Below are positions 35,126 to 44,994 of a stretch of DNA of 64,000 bases, piece after piece. Within the stretch, counting starts at the first letter, position 1. Each line of letters starts with the position of its first letter. Under the pieces are notes generated by a model. The model was not told the origin of the DNA, did no database searches, and saw nothing but the letters and a program-made list of their open reading frames with translations. The stretch covers positions 3,534,001 to 3,598,000 of the forward strand of contig NZ_JAHSTY010000001.1 of NCBI RefSeq assembly GCF_019145355.1, written 5' to 3'. A program made the translations under genes and the position numbers. This stretch comes from Pseudomonas azadiae. Lineage in GTDB: Bacteria; Pseudomonadota; Gammaproteobacteria; Pseudomonadales; Pseudomonadaceae.

Positions 35126-36394
35126 TCAGCAGCCGTACCGCTTGCTCGCCTCAATCGCCAAGCCACTGCCAATGCTGCCAAAAATATTCCCTTCCACATG
35201 CCGCGCATTCGGCAGCATCGCCGAGATGCTGTGGCGCAGCGCCGGGATGCCGCTGGAGCCGCCGGTAAAGAACACGGTGTCCACTTGCGCGACGCTCACC
35301 GAAGCGTCAGTGAGCAACTGCGTAACACTGCCGCGCACGCGCTCCAGCAGGTTTTCGATGGACGACTCGAACAGTGCCCGCGTGAGGTCAACGCTCAGGC
35401 CCGGTTCCACGCGGTCGAGCGGCACATGGCGGCTGTCGGCGTGGGTCAGTTGGATTTTGGTCTCTTCCACTTCCATCGCCAGCCAGTGACCGGCGCGCTG
35501 TTCGATCAGCTTGAACAGGCGGTCGATGCCGCCGGTGTCTTCGATGTCGTAGCGCATGCTGCCCAGGGCCAGCTGGGATTTCTGTGAGTACACCGAGTTG
35601 ATCGTATGCCAGGTGGCGAGGTTCATGTGGTGGCTGGTGGGCATGTAGGCGCCGCTTTTCATGCGGCTGCCATAGCCGAACAACGGCATCATGCCAGCGA
35701 GGGAAAGCTGTTTGTCGAAGTCGGTACCGCCGATGTGCACGCCGCCAGTGGCGAGGATGTCGTCCTGGCGGTTGTCGTTGTGGCGACGATCCGGCGACAG
35801 GCGCACCAGCGAGAAGTCGGAGGTACCCCCGCCGATGTCGACGATCAGTACCAGCTCTTCCTTGGCGATGGTGGACTCGTAGTCGAAGGCTGCGGCAATC
35901 GGCTCGTACTGGAATGAGATGTCCTTGAAGCCGATCTTGCGCGCCACATCCACCAGGGTGTTTTCGGCTTCCTGGTCGGCCATCGGGTCGTCATCGACGA
36001 AAAACACCGGACGGCCCAGCACCACTTCTTCGAATTCACGGCCGGCGGTGGCTTCGGCGCGGCTCTTGAGCTGGCCGATAAACAGCGCCAGCAAGTCGGT
36101 GAACGGCATCGCGGTGCCGAGCACGCTGGTGTCATGCTTGATCAGCTTGGAACCCAACAGGCTCTTGAGCGAGCGCATCAAGCGGCCTTCGTAGTTCTCC
36201 AGGTACTCGTGCAGCGCCAGGCGGCCGTACACCGGGCGGCGCTCTTCGAAGTTGAAGAACACCACCGACGGCAGGGTGATTTTGTCGTCCTCCAGCGCAA
36301 TAAGCGTTTCCATGCCGGGACGGATCCAGCCGACGGTGGAGTTGGACGTGCCGAAGTCGATACCGCAGGCACGGGCTGGGGATGGGTTTTCCAT
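35126..36394 (-). CDS. yegD: Hsp70-like chaperone/ATPase, YegD family
   Basis: A 422-residue protein starting MENPSPARACGIDFGTSNSTVG; upstream in-frame codons lack a ribosome site. It is only the actin-like ATPase part of Hsp70: phosphate-1 motif GIDFGTSNS, phosphate-2 VDIGGGTSDFSLV (about residue 205) and adenosine-binding FFTGGSSGIPAL (about 385). It lacks the substrate-binding and lid domains of DnaK. Divergent from cbpA (238 bp between starts), so an Hsp70-like ATPase and a J-domain protein share a promoter region. Confidence 0.9.
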   Translation of the reverse strand: MENPSPARACGIDFGTSNSTVGWIRPGMETLIALEDDKITLPSVVFFNFEERRPVYGRLALHEYLENYEGRLMRSLKSLLGSKLIKHDTSVLGTAMPFTDLLALFIGQLKSRAEATAGREFEEVVLGRPVFFVDDDPMADQEAENTLVDVARKIGFKDISFQYEPIAAAFDYESTIAKEELVLIVDIGGGTSDFSLVRLSPDRRHNDNRQDDILATGGVHIGGTDFDKQLSLAGMMPLFGYGSRMKSGAYMPTSHHMNLATWHTINSVYSQKSQLALGSMRYDIEDTGGIDRLFKLIEQRAGHWLAMEVEETKIQLTHADSRHVPLDRVEPGLSVDLTRALFESSIENLLERVRGSVTQLLTDASVSVAQVDTVFFTGGSSGIPALRHSISAMLPNARHVEGNIFGSIGSGLAIEASKRYGC

Positions 36395-36632
36395 GACAAT
36401 CAGGTTCCGGTTGAAAAACGGCCGCGCAGTGTATGTCAGTCGAAGGCGGATGCGTAGGCCGACCATCCGTTAAATCATGCTTGAATCCTGGGGATTTGCC
36501 CCCACATCTGCTGCATACGGCAAGTGCCGATCACACTTTGACGCCCCCCGGCCCCAAGACTCGACACGTGCAGACCAGCGCACCTTGGGCCCGCGAGCGG
36601 TGCGATCTCGATTAAAGGATGGTGAAACCCCG

Positions 36633-37571
36633 ATGGATTTCAAAGACTACTACAAGATACTTGGCGTCGAGCCTTCGGCTGACGACAAGGAAATCAAGGC
36701 GGCCTACCGCAAGCTGGCGCGCAAGTACCACCCGGACGTCAGCAAGGAAAAAGACGCCGAAGCCAAGTTCAAGGACGCGTCCGAAGCCTATGAGGCGCTC
36801 AAGAGCGCCGACAAGCGCGCCGAATACGACGAGCTGCGCAAATACGGCCAGCATGGCCAGCCGTTCCAGGGGCCACCGGGCTGGCAGAGCCGTGGCGGCT
36901 TTGGCGGCGGCGCGGGCACCGAGGACTTCTCGGACTTTTTCAGCTCGATCTTCGGCAACCGCAGCGATGCCTTTGGCGGCGGCCAGCGCCGTCCTGCCGG
37001 GCGCAAGGGCCAGGACGTGGAGATGCAACTGACCGTGTCCCTGGAAGAGACGCTGTCCACCGAGTCCAAGCAGATCAGCTTCCAGGTGCCGCAATACGAC
37101 CCCTCGGGCCGGCACGTGAGCAACACCACCAAGAGCCTGAACGTGAAGATCCCCGCCGGCGTGGCCGACGGCGAGCGCATTCGCCTCAAGGCGCAGGGCG
37201 CGCCGGGTATCGGCGGCGGGGCCAATGGCGACCTCTACCTGATCATCAAGTTTGCCCCGCACCCTAAATTTGAAGTGGACGGTGAAAACCTGATCATCAA
37301 CCTGCCCCTGGCGCCGTGGGAATTGGCGTTGGGCACGGAAGTGGCGGTGCCGACCCTCACCGGCAGGATCAACCTCAAGGTGCCGGCCGGCAGCCAGAAC
37401 GGTCAGCGTATGCGCGCCAAGGGCCACGGGTTGCTGAACAAGGCCGGGCAGCGCGGCTTCCTGTACATCCAGCTCAAGGCCGTGATGCCCAAGCAGGCCG
37501 ACGATGAAACGCTCGCGCTGTGGCAGGAACTGGCAAAAAAGGCCGCGTTCAACCCGCGCGAAAATTTCTGA
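36633..37571 (+). CDS. cbpA: Curved DNA-binding J-domain protein CbpA
   Basis: A 312-residue protein starting [20 protein letters not shown]. The J domain occupies residues 1-70 with HPD in [11 protein letters not shown], followed by a Gly/Phe-rich linker (about 75-115: [21 protein letters not shown]) and two beta-barrel C-terminal domains (about 125-300). There is no zinc finger, which separates it from DnaJ. It stimulates DnaK and binds curved DNA. The usual partner cbpM does not follow: ureC converges 48 bp downstream. The upstream in-frame extension has no family match. Confidence 0.93.
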   Translation: MDFKDYYKILGVEPSADDKEIKAAYRKLARKYHPDVSKEKDAEAKFKDASEAYEALKSADKRAEYDELRKYGQHGQPFQGPPGWQSRGGFGGGAGTEDFSDFFSSIFGNRSDAFGGGQRRPAGRKGQDVEMQLTVSLEETLSTESKQISFQVPQYDPSGRHVSNTTKSLNVKIPAGVADGERIRLKAQGAPGIGGGANGDLYLIIKFAPHPKFEVDGENLIINLPLAPWELALGTEVAVPTLTGRINLKVPAGSQNGQRMRAKGHGLLNKAGQRGFLYIQLKAVMPKQADDETLALWQELAKKAAFNPRENF

Positions 37572-37575
37572 ACCA

Positions 37576-37613
37576 GGCGTTTGCCGGCGGAAAGCGGCGT
37601 ACCCACAAACGCC
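37576..37613. terminator. Hairpin between cbpA and ureC
   Basis: GGCGTTTG / CAAACGCC, 8 bp, with a 22-base internal region. It lies between two convergent stops. No U-tract, so it is a weak terminator candidate. Confidence 0.4.
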
Positions 37614-37618
37614 GCGGC

Positions 37619-39319
37619 TTAGAACAGAAAATAGCGCTGCGCCATCGGTAGTACATCCGCCGGCTCACACCACAGCAGCACGCCGTCGGCCTTGACCTGA
37701 TAGGTTTGTGGGTCGACTTCAATGTCCGGCAGGTAGTCGTTGTGGATCAAGTCGGTTTTCTGCACGTCGCGGCAACCCTTGACCACGGCGATCTGCTTTT
37801 TCAAGCCCAGGGCCTCGGGCAGGCCGGCGTCCTGGGCGGCCTGGCTGATAAAGGTCAGGCTGGTGGCGTGCAGCGAGCTGCCGAAGCTGGCGAACATGGG
37901 GCGGTAGTGCACCGGTTGCGGGGTGGGAATCGACGCGTTGGCGTCGCCCATCAGGCTTGAAGCAATCGCGCCGCCCTTGAGGATCAACGTAGGTTTGACG
38001 CCGAAGAAGGCCGGGCGCCACAGCACCAGGTCGGCCCATTTGCCGACTTCGATGGAGCCGACGATATGGCTGACGCCGTGGGTGATCGCCGGGTTAATGG
38101 TGTACTTGGCGATGTAGCGCTTGATGCGGAAATTGTCGTTGCCCGCGCCGTCGCCGGGCAGGGCGCCGCGCTGGCGTTTCATCTTGTCGGCGGTTTGCCA
38201 GGTGCGCGTGATCACCTCGCCGACGCGGCCCATGGCCTGGCTGTCGGAGCTGATCATCGAGAACGCGCCAAGGTCATGCAGGATGTCTTCGGCGGCGATG
38301 GTCTCGCGGCGGATACGGCTTTCAGCGAAGGCCACGTCTTCGGCGATGCTCGGGTCCAAATGGTGACAGACCATCAACATGTCGAGGTGTTCGTCGATGG
38401 TGTTGCGGGTGAACGGCCGCGTCGGGTTGGTCGAGCTGGGCAGCACATTGGGCAAGCCACAGGCCTTGATGATGTCCGGCGCATGGCCGCCACCGGCGCC
38501 TTCGGTGTGGTAGGTGTGAATGGTGCGGCCCTTGAGCGCGGCGAGGGTGGTTTCGACGAAGCCGGATTCGTTGAGGGTGTCGCTGTGGATCGCCACCTGC
38601 ACGTCATATTCATCGGCAACGCTCAGGCAATTGTCGATGCTGGCCGGTGTGGTGCCCCAGTCCTCGTGCAGCTTCAAACCGATGGCGCCGGCCTTGACCT
38701 GTTCGATCAACGGCTCGGGCAAACTGGCGTTGCCCTTGCCAGTGAAACCGATGTTCATCGGGAACGAATCGCTGGCCTGGAGCATGCGCGCCAGGTGCCA
38801 CGGGCCCGAGGTGCAGGTGGTGGCGTTGGTGCCGGTCGCCGGGCCGGTGCCACCGCCGATCATGGTGGTGACGCCGCTGGTCAGCGCTTCTTCGATCTGT
38901 TGCGGGCAGATGAAATGCACGTGGCTGTCGATGCCGCCGGCGGTGAGGATCATGCCTTCGCCGGCGATCACTTCGGTGCTGGCGCCGATGGCCATGGTCA
39001 CGCCGGGCTGGATGTCCGGGTTGCCGGCCTTGCCGATGGCGTGGATGCGGCCGTTCTTGAGGCCGACGTCGGCCTTGACGATGCCCCAATGGTCGATGAT
39101 CAGCGCGTTGGTGATCAGGGTGTCGACCACTTCATGGGCGAGCAGTTGGCTCTGGCCCTGACCATCGCGGATGACCTTGCCGCCGCCGAACTTGACCTCT
39201 TCGCCATAGACGGTGAAGTCCTGTTCGACTTCCAGGAACAGCTCGGTGTCGGCCAGGCGGACCTTGTCACCGACGGTGGGGCCGTACATGTCGGCGTAGG
39301 CTTGGCGGCTGATTTTCAT
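37619..39319 (-). CDS. ureC: Urease alpha subunit
   Basis: A 566-residue catalytic subunit. Nickel ligands and active-site segments are visible: HVHFICPQQ (about 136), carbamylated Lys in GLKLHEDWG (about 217), [25 protein letters not shown] (about 272) and the flap Cys-His in [10 protein letters not shown] (about 320). Hydrolyses urea to ammonia and carbamate in the cytosol. It is the last structural gene of the minus-strand urt-ure locus and is separated from ureB by a REP pair. Confidence 0.98.
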   Translation of the reverse strand: MKISRQAYADMYGPTVGDKVRLADTELFLEVEQDFTVYGEEVKFGGGKVIRDGQGQSQLLAHEVVDTLITNALIIDHWGIVKADVGLKNGRIHAIGKAGNPDIQPGVTMAIGASTEVIAGEGMILTAGGIDSHVHFICPQQIEEALTSGVTTMIGGGTGPATGTNATTCTSGPWHLARMLQASDSFPMNIGFTGKGNASLPEPLIEQVKAGAIGLKLHEDWGTTPASIDNCLSVADEYDVQVAIHSDTLNESGFVETTLAALKGRTIHTYHTEGAGGGHAPDIIKACGLPNVLPSSTNPTRPFTRNTIDEHLDMLMVCHHLDPSIAEDVAFAESRIRRETIAAEDILHDLGAFSMISSDSQAMGRVGEVITRTWQTADKMKRQRGALPGDGAGNDNFRIKRYIAKYTINPAITHGVSHIVGSIEVGKWADLVLWRPAFFGVKPTLILKGGAIASSLMGDANASIPTPQPVHYRPMFASFGSSLHATSLTFISQAAQDAGLPEALGLKKQIAVVKGCRDVQKTDLIHNDYLPDIEVDPQTYQVKADGVLLWCEPADVLPMAQRYFLF

Positions 39320-39359
39320 GTCTGTGAGCTCTGAGAAATTGTGTTGAATGTGAGATCGC

Positions 39360-39432
39360 TATCGCAGGCAAGCCAGCTCCCACATTTTGAGCTGCGAATA
39401 CAGTCAAAATGTGGGAGCTGGCTTGCCTGCGA
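39360..39432. repeat. REP pair within the urease operon
   Basis: GCAGGCAAGCCAGCTCCCACA and complement with a short loop between ureB and ureC. It may influence relative subunit mRNA levels. Confidence 0.9.
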
Positions 39433-39439
39433 AGAGGCC

Positions 39440-40793
<1,354 letters not shown>

Positions 40794-40802
40794 GGCGGCG
40801 CC

Positions 40803-41105
40803 TCAGGCGATGGGCTGGTGAACGGTGACCAGTTTGGTGCCGTCGGGGAACGTGGCTTCCACCTGGATATCCGGGATCATTTCCGGGATGCCTTCCATGA
40901 CCTGTTCGCGGCTGAGCAACGTGGTGCCGTAGTGCATCAGGTCGGCCACGGTGCGGCCATCGCGGGCGCCTTCCATCAAGGCCGCCGAAATGTAGGCGAT
41001 GGTTTCCGGGTAGTTGAGCTTCACACCGCGTGCGAGGCGGCGTTCGGCGACTAAACCGGCGGTGAAGATCAGCAGTTTGTCTTTTTCCCGTGGGGTCAGG
41101 TCCAT
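40803..41105 (-). CDS. ureA: Urease gamma subunit
   Basis: A 100-residue subunit with the standard start [23 protein letters not shown] and AAAGGACC upstream. [21 protein letters not shown] and [18 protein letters not shown] are characteristic. It is in the order ureD-ureA-GNAT-GNAT-ureB-ureC. Confidence 0.97.
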   Translation of the reverse strand: MDLTPREKDKLLIFTAGLVAERRLARGVKLNYPETIAYISAALMEGARDGRTVADLMHYGTTLLSREQVMEGIPEMIPDIQVEATFPDGTKLVTVHQPIA

Positions 41106-41151
41106 GGTTCAAGGTCCTTTAAATGCATTCTTAAATACACCGCAGATTCAA

Positions 41152-41180
41152 TGTGTGAGCTGGCAAGCCAGCTCCCACAG
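41152..41180. repeat. Collapsed REP (single palindrome)
   Basis: TGTGTGAGCTGGC directly followed by GCCAGCTCCCACA: the loop and inner arm parts are lost, leaving an almost uninterrupted hairpin between ureD and ureA. It looks like a deletion product of a REP pair. Confidence 0.75.
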
Positions 41181-41189
41181 TTTTGATCT

Positions 41190-42029
41190 TCATGTGCTCC
41201 AGATTCTCGGTGATACCGCTTCCCGGCCCAATACGGCAGGGCGCAACAGCCGCCATAAATCAATCAACCAGGCCCGCGCCAGCAGCGCTTCACTGGCCAG
41301 GCAGCGCGCCACCAGCAAGCCGGGCAGTTGGGTCAAATCCCCGCGCACGGCATTGGGCAGGGCGCGGCATTGTTCAAGCAAGTCACTGTCGATTTCGCCG
41401 GTAAGCAACAGCGTGGCAAACACCGGTTGCCCGTCCAAGCCGATGGGCGAGTCGAGCAAGCCGTCGGCGCCGACGATGCGCTGGCGCTCATGCCAAAGCA
41501 ACTGGCCGTCACGGCGGATATCCAGGTGCGATTGAAAATGGCCCAGGTCGAAACGCTCGCCGCTGGCCGGGCGGCCGAGGGCGACTACGTCCCAGTAGAA
41601 CAGGCGCGCATCGCCGTGCAGCTCGATGCGCGTGGTGAGTTCGGCCTGGGCGGCGCTGAAGACGATGGTTTCCTGGGGCAGCCATTCCAGCGTGGCGCCG
41701 GCTTCCACGGTCAGGTCCAACTGCTGGAACGCAGGGCCCTGGGCGCGATACCATTTGGCCGCGCCAGGGCTGGTCAATTGCGCCCAGGCGCCCGCGCCGA
41801 CATGGGCGCTGATGTCCAGGCGGTCGCCACCGGCAATCCCGCCGGGCGGGTGCACGATGATGTGCTGGCACACCTCGGGGCCTTCGGCGTACAGGTGTTT
41901 TTGCACGCGCAACGGGCCGAGGTGGCGGCGCATCACCGGCCGCGTGGTCTCGCCGAAACGCGCGTAGCCGAGTTCCAGCGCGGCGTGCCAGCTGGGGGTG
42001 AACAGGGCAGGGGAAACGGGCAGGTTCAT
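41190..42029 (-). CDS. ureD: Urease accessory protein UreD
   Basis: A 279-residue accessory protein that binds apo-urease and recruits UreF-UreG for nickel insertion. Family landmarks are [12 protein letters not shown] (about 60-72), [29 protein letters not shown] and the [11 protein letters not shown] segment. It lies 30 bp after urtE, linking urea import with urease in one transcriptional direction. Confidence 0.95.
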   Translation of the reverse strand: MNLPVSPALFTPSWHAALELGYARFGETTRPVMRRHLGPLRVQKHLYAEGPEVCQHIIVHPPGGIAGGDRLDISAHVGAGAWAQLTSPGAAKWYRAQGPAFQQLDLTVEAGATLEWLPQETIVFSAAQAELTTRIELHGDARLFYWDVVALGRPASGERFDLGHFQSHLDIRRDGQLLWHERQRIVGADGLLDSPIGLDGQPVFATLLLTGEIDSDLLEQCRALPNAVRGDLTQLPGLLVARCLASEALLARAWLIDLWRLLRPAVLGREAVSPRIWST

Positions 42030-42059
42030 GGTGTGTGCTTATTGTCGGGACGCCACAGA

Positions 42060-42758
42060 TTAGATGGTTACAAGACCACGTACACCTTCGGTTTGCATAT
42101 TTTCCCCGCGGCCCTGCTGCACGATTTCGCCACGGGACATCACCAGGTACTGGTCGGCCAGTTCGGCGGCAAAATCATAGAACTGCTCGACCAGCAGGAT
42201 CGCCATATCGCCGCGCTCGGCGAGCTTCTTGATCACCGCGCCGATCTCCTTGATCACCGACGGCTGGATGCCTTCGGTGGGCTCATCAAGGATCAGCAAG
42301 CGCGGACGGCTGGCCAGGGCACGGCCAATCGCCAACTGTTGCTGCTGGCCACCGGACAGGTCGCCGCCGCGCCGATGTTTCATCTGCAGCAACACCGGGA
42401 ACAGTTCGTAGATAAACGCCGGGACTTCCTTGGCCTCGGAACCGGGAAAGCGCGACAGGCCCATCAGCAGGTTTTCTTCCACCGTCAGTCGCCCGAAAAT
42501 TTCCCGACCCTGGGGCACGTAGGCGATCCCCGCATGCACGCGCTGGTGCGGCTTGAAGCCGGTGATGGCACGGCCTTCCCAATTCACCGTGCCTTCCTTG
42601 GCCGGCAGCAAACCCATCAGGCACTTGAGCAGAGTGGTCTTGCCCACGCCGTTACGGCCGAGCAGGCAGGTGACTTCGCCGATCTTCACGTCAAACGACA
42701 GCCCGCGCAGGATGTGGCTACCGCCGTAGTACTGGTGCAGCTTGTCGACTTGCAACAT
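42060..42758 (-). CDS. urtE: Urea ABC transporter ATPase UrtE
   Basis: A 232-residue ATPase starting MLQVDKLHQYYGGSHIL, with GAGGAGG 8 bases upstream. Walker A GRNGVGKTTLLK, signature LSGGQQQQLAIGRAL and Walker B LLILDEPTEGI are present. TEGIQPSVIKEIG is typical of UrtE and separates it from LivF. It pairs with UrtD to drive UrtBC. It precedes ureD. Confidence 0.95.
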   Translation of the reverse strand: MLQVDKLHQYYGGSHILRGLSFDVKIGEVTCLLGRNGVGKTTLLKCLMGLLPAKEGTVNWEGRAITGFKPHQRVHAGIAYVPQGREIFGRLTVEENLLMGLSRFPGSEAKEVPAFIYELFPVLLQMKHRRGGDLSGGQQQQLAIGRALASRPRLLILDEPTEGIQPSVIKEIGAVIKKLAERGDMAILLVEQFYDFAAELADQYLVMSRGEIVQQGRGENMQTEGVRGLVTI

Positions 42759-42855
42759 TCTCAAAACCTCCTCGACTCCCCCTGAGGGAACCGAATCAAC
42801 TGTGGGAGCTGGCTTGCCTGCGATAGCGGTGGCGAATACAACACCGTTATCTCAG

Positions 42856-43048
42856 CATAGGTATCTACACATTTTTGTAGTGAGCGGGCTTGTCCCGCGC
42901 TGGGCTGAAGCGGCCCCAAACCAGGCGAATTGGGTTTTTCTGAAACTGAGCGGTGTCTTTATTAGGGCGGCTTCGCAGCCCAGCGCGGGACAAGCCCGCT
43001 CACTACAAGGAGATTTGTCAGCCTTTGAACATTGTGTAGATACCTATG
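42856..43048. mobile_element. MITE-like element with perfect 16-bp terminal inverted repeats
   Basis: CATAGGTATCTACACA at 42856-42871 is exactly complemented by TGTGTAGATACCTATG at 43033-43048. The interior carries a copy of the TAGTGAGCGGGCTTG palindrome (42876-43007). No coding capacity. GTTATC flanks both ends, but 4 extra bases on the left make a clean target duplication uncertain. Confidence 0.6.
42876..43007. repeat. Long palindromic repeat, TAGTGAGCGGGCTTG type, copy 2
   Basis: Arms TGTAGTGAGCGGGCTTG and complement, continuing through TCCCGCGCTGGGCTG. Similar to the repeat at 21034-21168 in the arms but different in the loop. Confidence 0.82.
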
Positions 43049-43096
43049 GTTATCGCAGGCAAGCCAGCTCCCACATAAAGCAAGTTTGCGGCCGGG

Positions 43097-43918
43097 TCAG
43101 CGGCCGAGGTACACCTCGATCACGCGCTCATCGGCCTGCACCTGCTCCAGCGAGCCTTCGGCCAATACGCTGCCCTGGTGCAACACCGTCACATGGTCGG
43201 CAATCGAGCCGACAAACCCCATGTCGTGTTCCACCACCATCAGCGAGTGCTTGCCCGCCAGGCGCTTGAACAGTTCGGCGGTGAACTCGGTTTCGGCGTC
43301 GGTCATGCCCGCCACCGGTTCATCCAGCAATAACAGTTGCGGGTCTTGCATCAGCAGCATGCCGATTTCGAGGAACTGCTTCTGGCCGTGGGACAGCAAG
43401 CCGGCCTGGCGATGCAGCGAGGCCGTGAGGCGAATGGTGTCGAGCACTTCACCGATGCGGTCCTTTTGCTCGCCGCTCAGGCGCGCGCGCAGGCTGGCCC
43501 ATACCGACTTGTCGGTCTTCTGCGCCAGCTCCAGGTTTTCGAACACGCTGAGGGCTTCGAACACCGTGGGTTTCTGGAACTTGCGGCCGATGCCGGCCTG
43601 GGCGATTTGCACTTCGCTCAGGCGGGTCAAGTCGAGGTTCTCGCCAAACCAGGCGGTGCCGTGGCTGGGGCGGGTCTTGCCGGTGATCACGTCCATCAGC
43701 GTGGTCTTGCCTGCGCCGTTGGGGCCGATGATGCAGCGCAATTCGCCGACGCCGATGTACAGGTTCAGGTCGTTGAGCGCCTTGAAACCGTCAAAGCTGA
43801 CGCTGATGTCTTCCAGGCTCAAAATGGTGCCGTGGCGGGTGTCGAGGCCCTTGCCCGCGGCCTGGCCAAGGCCGATCGCATCGCGGCCGCTGCCCGCATC
43901 GAAAATAGGTTCAAGCAT
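43097..43918 (-). CDS. urtD: Urea ABC transporter ATPase UrtD
   Basis: A 273-residue ATPase starting MLEPIFDAGSGRDAIG (GAGG upstream). After a short N-terminal extension come Walker A GPNGAGKTTL, the signature LSHGQKQFLEIGMLL, Walker B LLLLDEPVAGM and the switch His in VVEHDMGFV. PVAGMTDAETEFTAELFK is characteristic of UrtD. It follows urtC by 8 bp; urtE lies beyond the composite repeat. Confidence 0.95.
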   Translation of the reverse strand: MLEPIFDAGSGRDAIGLGQAAGKGLDTRHGTILSLEDISVSFDGFKALNDLNLYIGVGELRCIIGPNGAGKTTLMDVITGKTRPSHGTAWFGENLDLTRLSEVQIAQAGIGRKFQKPTVFEALSVFENLELAQKTDKSVWASLRARLSGEQKDRIGEVLDTIRLTASLHRQAGLLSHGQKQFLEIGMLLMQDPQLLLLDEPVAGMTDAETEFTAELFKRLAGKHSLMVVEHDMGFVGSIADHVTVLHQGSVLAEGSLEQVQADERVIEVYLGR

Positions 43919-43926
43919 GACGTTCC

Positions 43927-44994
43927 TCATTTCTTCAGCAGGCCGATGACGCCCTTCGGCACATACAGGGTGACGATGATGAACAGCGCTCCCAGGAAGA
44001 ACAGCCAGTATTCCGGGAAGGCCACGGTGAACCAGCTCTTCATGCCATTGACCACGCCGGCGCCGAGCAACGGCCCGATCAGCGTGCCGCGCCCACCCAG
44101 GGCCACCCACACGGCGGCTTCGATGGAGTTGGTCGGCGACATTTCGCTGGGGTTGATGATGCCCACCTGCGGCACATACAACGCGCCCGCCAAACCGCAC
44201 AGCACCGCGCTCAACACCCACACGAACAGCTTGAAACCACGCGGGTCGTAGCCGCAGAACATCAGGCGGTTCTCGGCGTCGCGCAAGGCGGTCAATACCC
44301 GGCCGAACTTGCTGCGTGCCAGGCGCCAGCCGATGAACAGGCTCGTGACCAGCAGCAGCACCGTGGCGACAAACAACACCGCGCGCGTGCCCGGTTCGGT
44401 GATGCCGAAGCCGAGGATGCTGCGGAAATTGGTGAAGCCGTTGTTTCCGCCGAAGCCGGTCTCGTTGCGAAAAAACAGCAGCATCCCGGCAAAGGTCAGG
44501 GCCTGGGTCATGATCGAGAAATACACGCCCTTGATCCGCGAACGGAAGGCGAAGAACCCGAATACCAGCGCCAGCACGCCTGGCGCCAGCACCACCAGGC
44601 ACAAGGCCCAGAGGAAGTGCTGGGTGCCGACCCAGTACCAGGGCAATTCGGTCCACGACAGGAACGTCATGAACGCCGGCAACTCATCGCCGGACGCCTG
44701 GCGCATCAGGTACATGCCCATCGCGTAGCCGCCCAGGGCAAAGAACAAACCGTGGCCGAGGGACAACATCCCGGCGTAGCCCCACACCAGGTCCAACGCC
44801 AGGGCGACAATGGCGTAACACAGGATCTTGCCCACCAACGTCAGCGTATAGGCCGACACGTGCAGCGGGTTTTCCGGCGACAGCAGGGAGCACAACGGCA
44901 AGGCCAGCAGCAGGATCAGGATGATCGCACCGGCGGCAATCGTCACCTTGGGACCGGCCTTTTGCGTGGCCGTAAGCATCAGTGGCTGGTTCAT
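43927..44994 (-). CDS. urtC: Urea ABC transporter permease UrtC
   Basis: A 355-residue inner-membrane protein starting MNQPLMLTATQKAGPKV, with its ATG overlapping the urtB stop by one base (TGATG). About nine hydrophobic segments; DLVWGYAGMLSLGHGLFFALGGYAMGMYL and the coupling loop FGRVLTALRDAENRLMFCGYD are typical. SWTELPWYW and NETGFGGNNGFTNF are UrtC features absent from LivM. Confidence 0.95.
   Translation of the reverse strand: MNQPLMLTATQKAGPKVTIAAGAIILILLLALPLCSLLSPENPLHVSAYTLTLVGKILCYAIVALALDLVWGYAGMLSLGHGLFFALGGYAMGMYLMRQASGDELPAFMTFLSWTELPWYWVGTQHFLWALCLVVLAPGVLALVFGFFAFRSRIKGVYFSIMTQALTFAGMLLFFRNETGFGGNNGFTNFRSILGFGITEPGTRAVLFVATVLLLVTSLFIGWRLARSKFGRVLTALRDAENRLMFCGYDPRGFKLFVWVLSAVLCGLAGALYVPQVGIINPSEMSPTNSIEAAVWVALGGRGTLIGPLLGAGVVNGMKSWFTVAFPEYWLFFLGALFIIVTLYVPKGVIGLLKK

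Larger units (their letters stand above)
42801..43075. repeat. REP pair split by a composite insertion
   Basis: The left arm TGTGGGAGCTGGCTTGCCTG (from 42801) and right arm (to 43075) lie about 230 bp apart instead of the usual 30-45, because a 193-bp element is inserted. The fragment GTTATC occurs on both sides of the insertion. Confidence 0.8.

Noticed and set aside
36477..36632. N-terminal extension of cbpA by 52 codons.
   Set aside because: CbpA proteins begin at MDFKDYY; the extension has no domain and lies in a promoter region shared with yegD.
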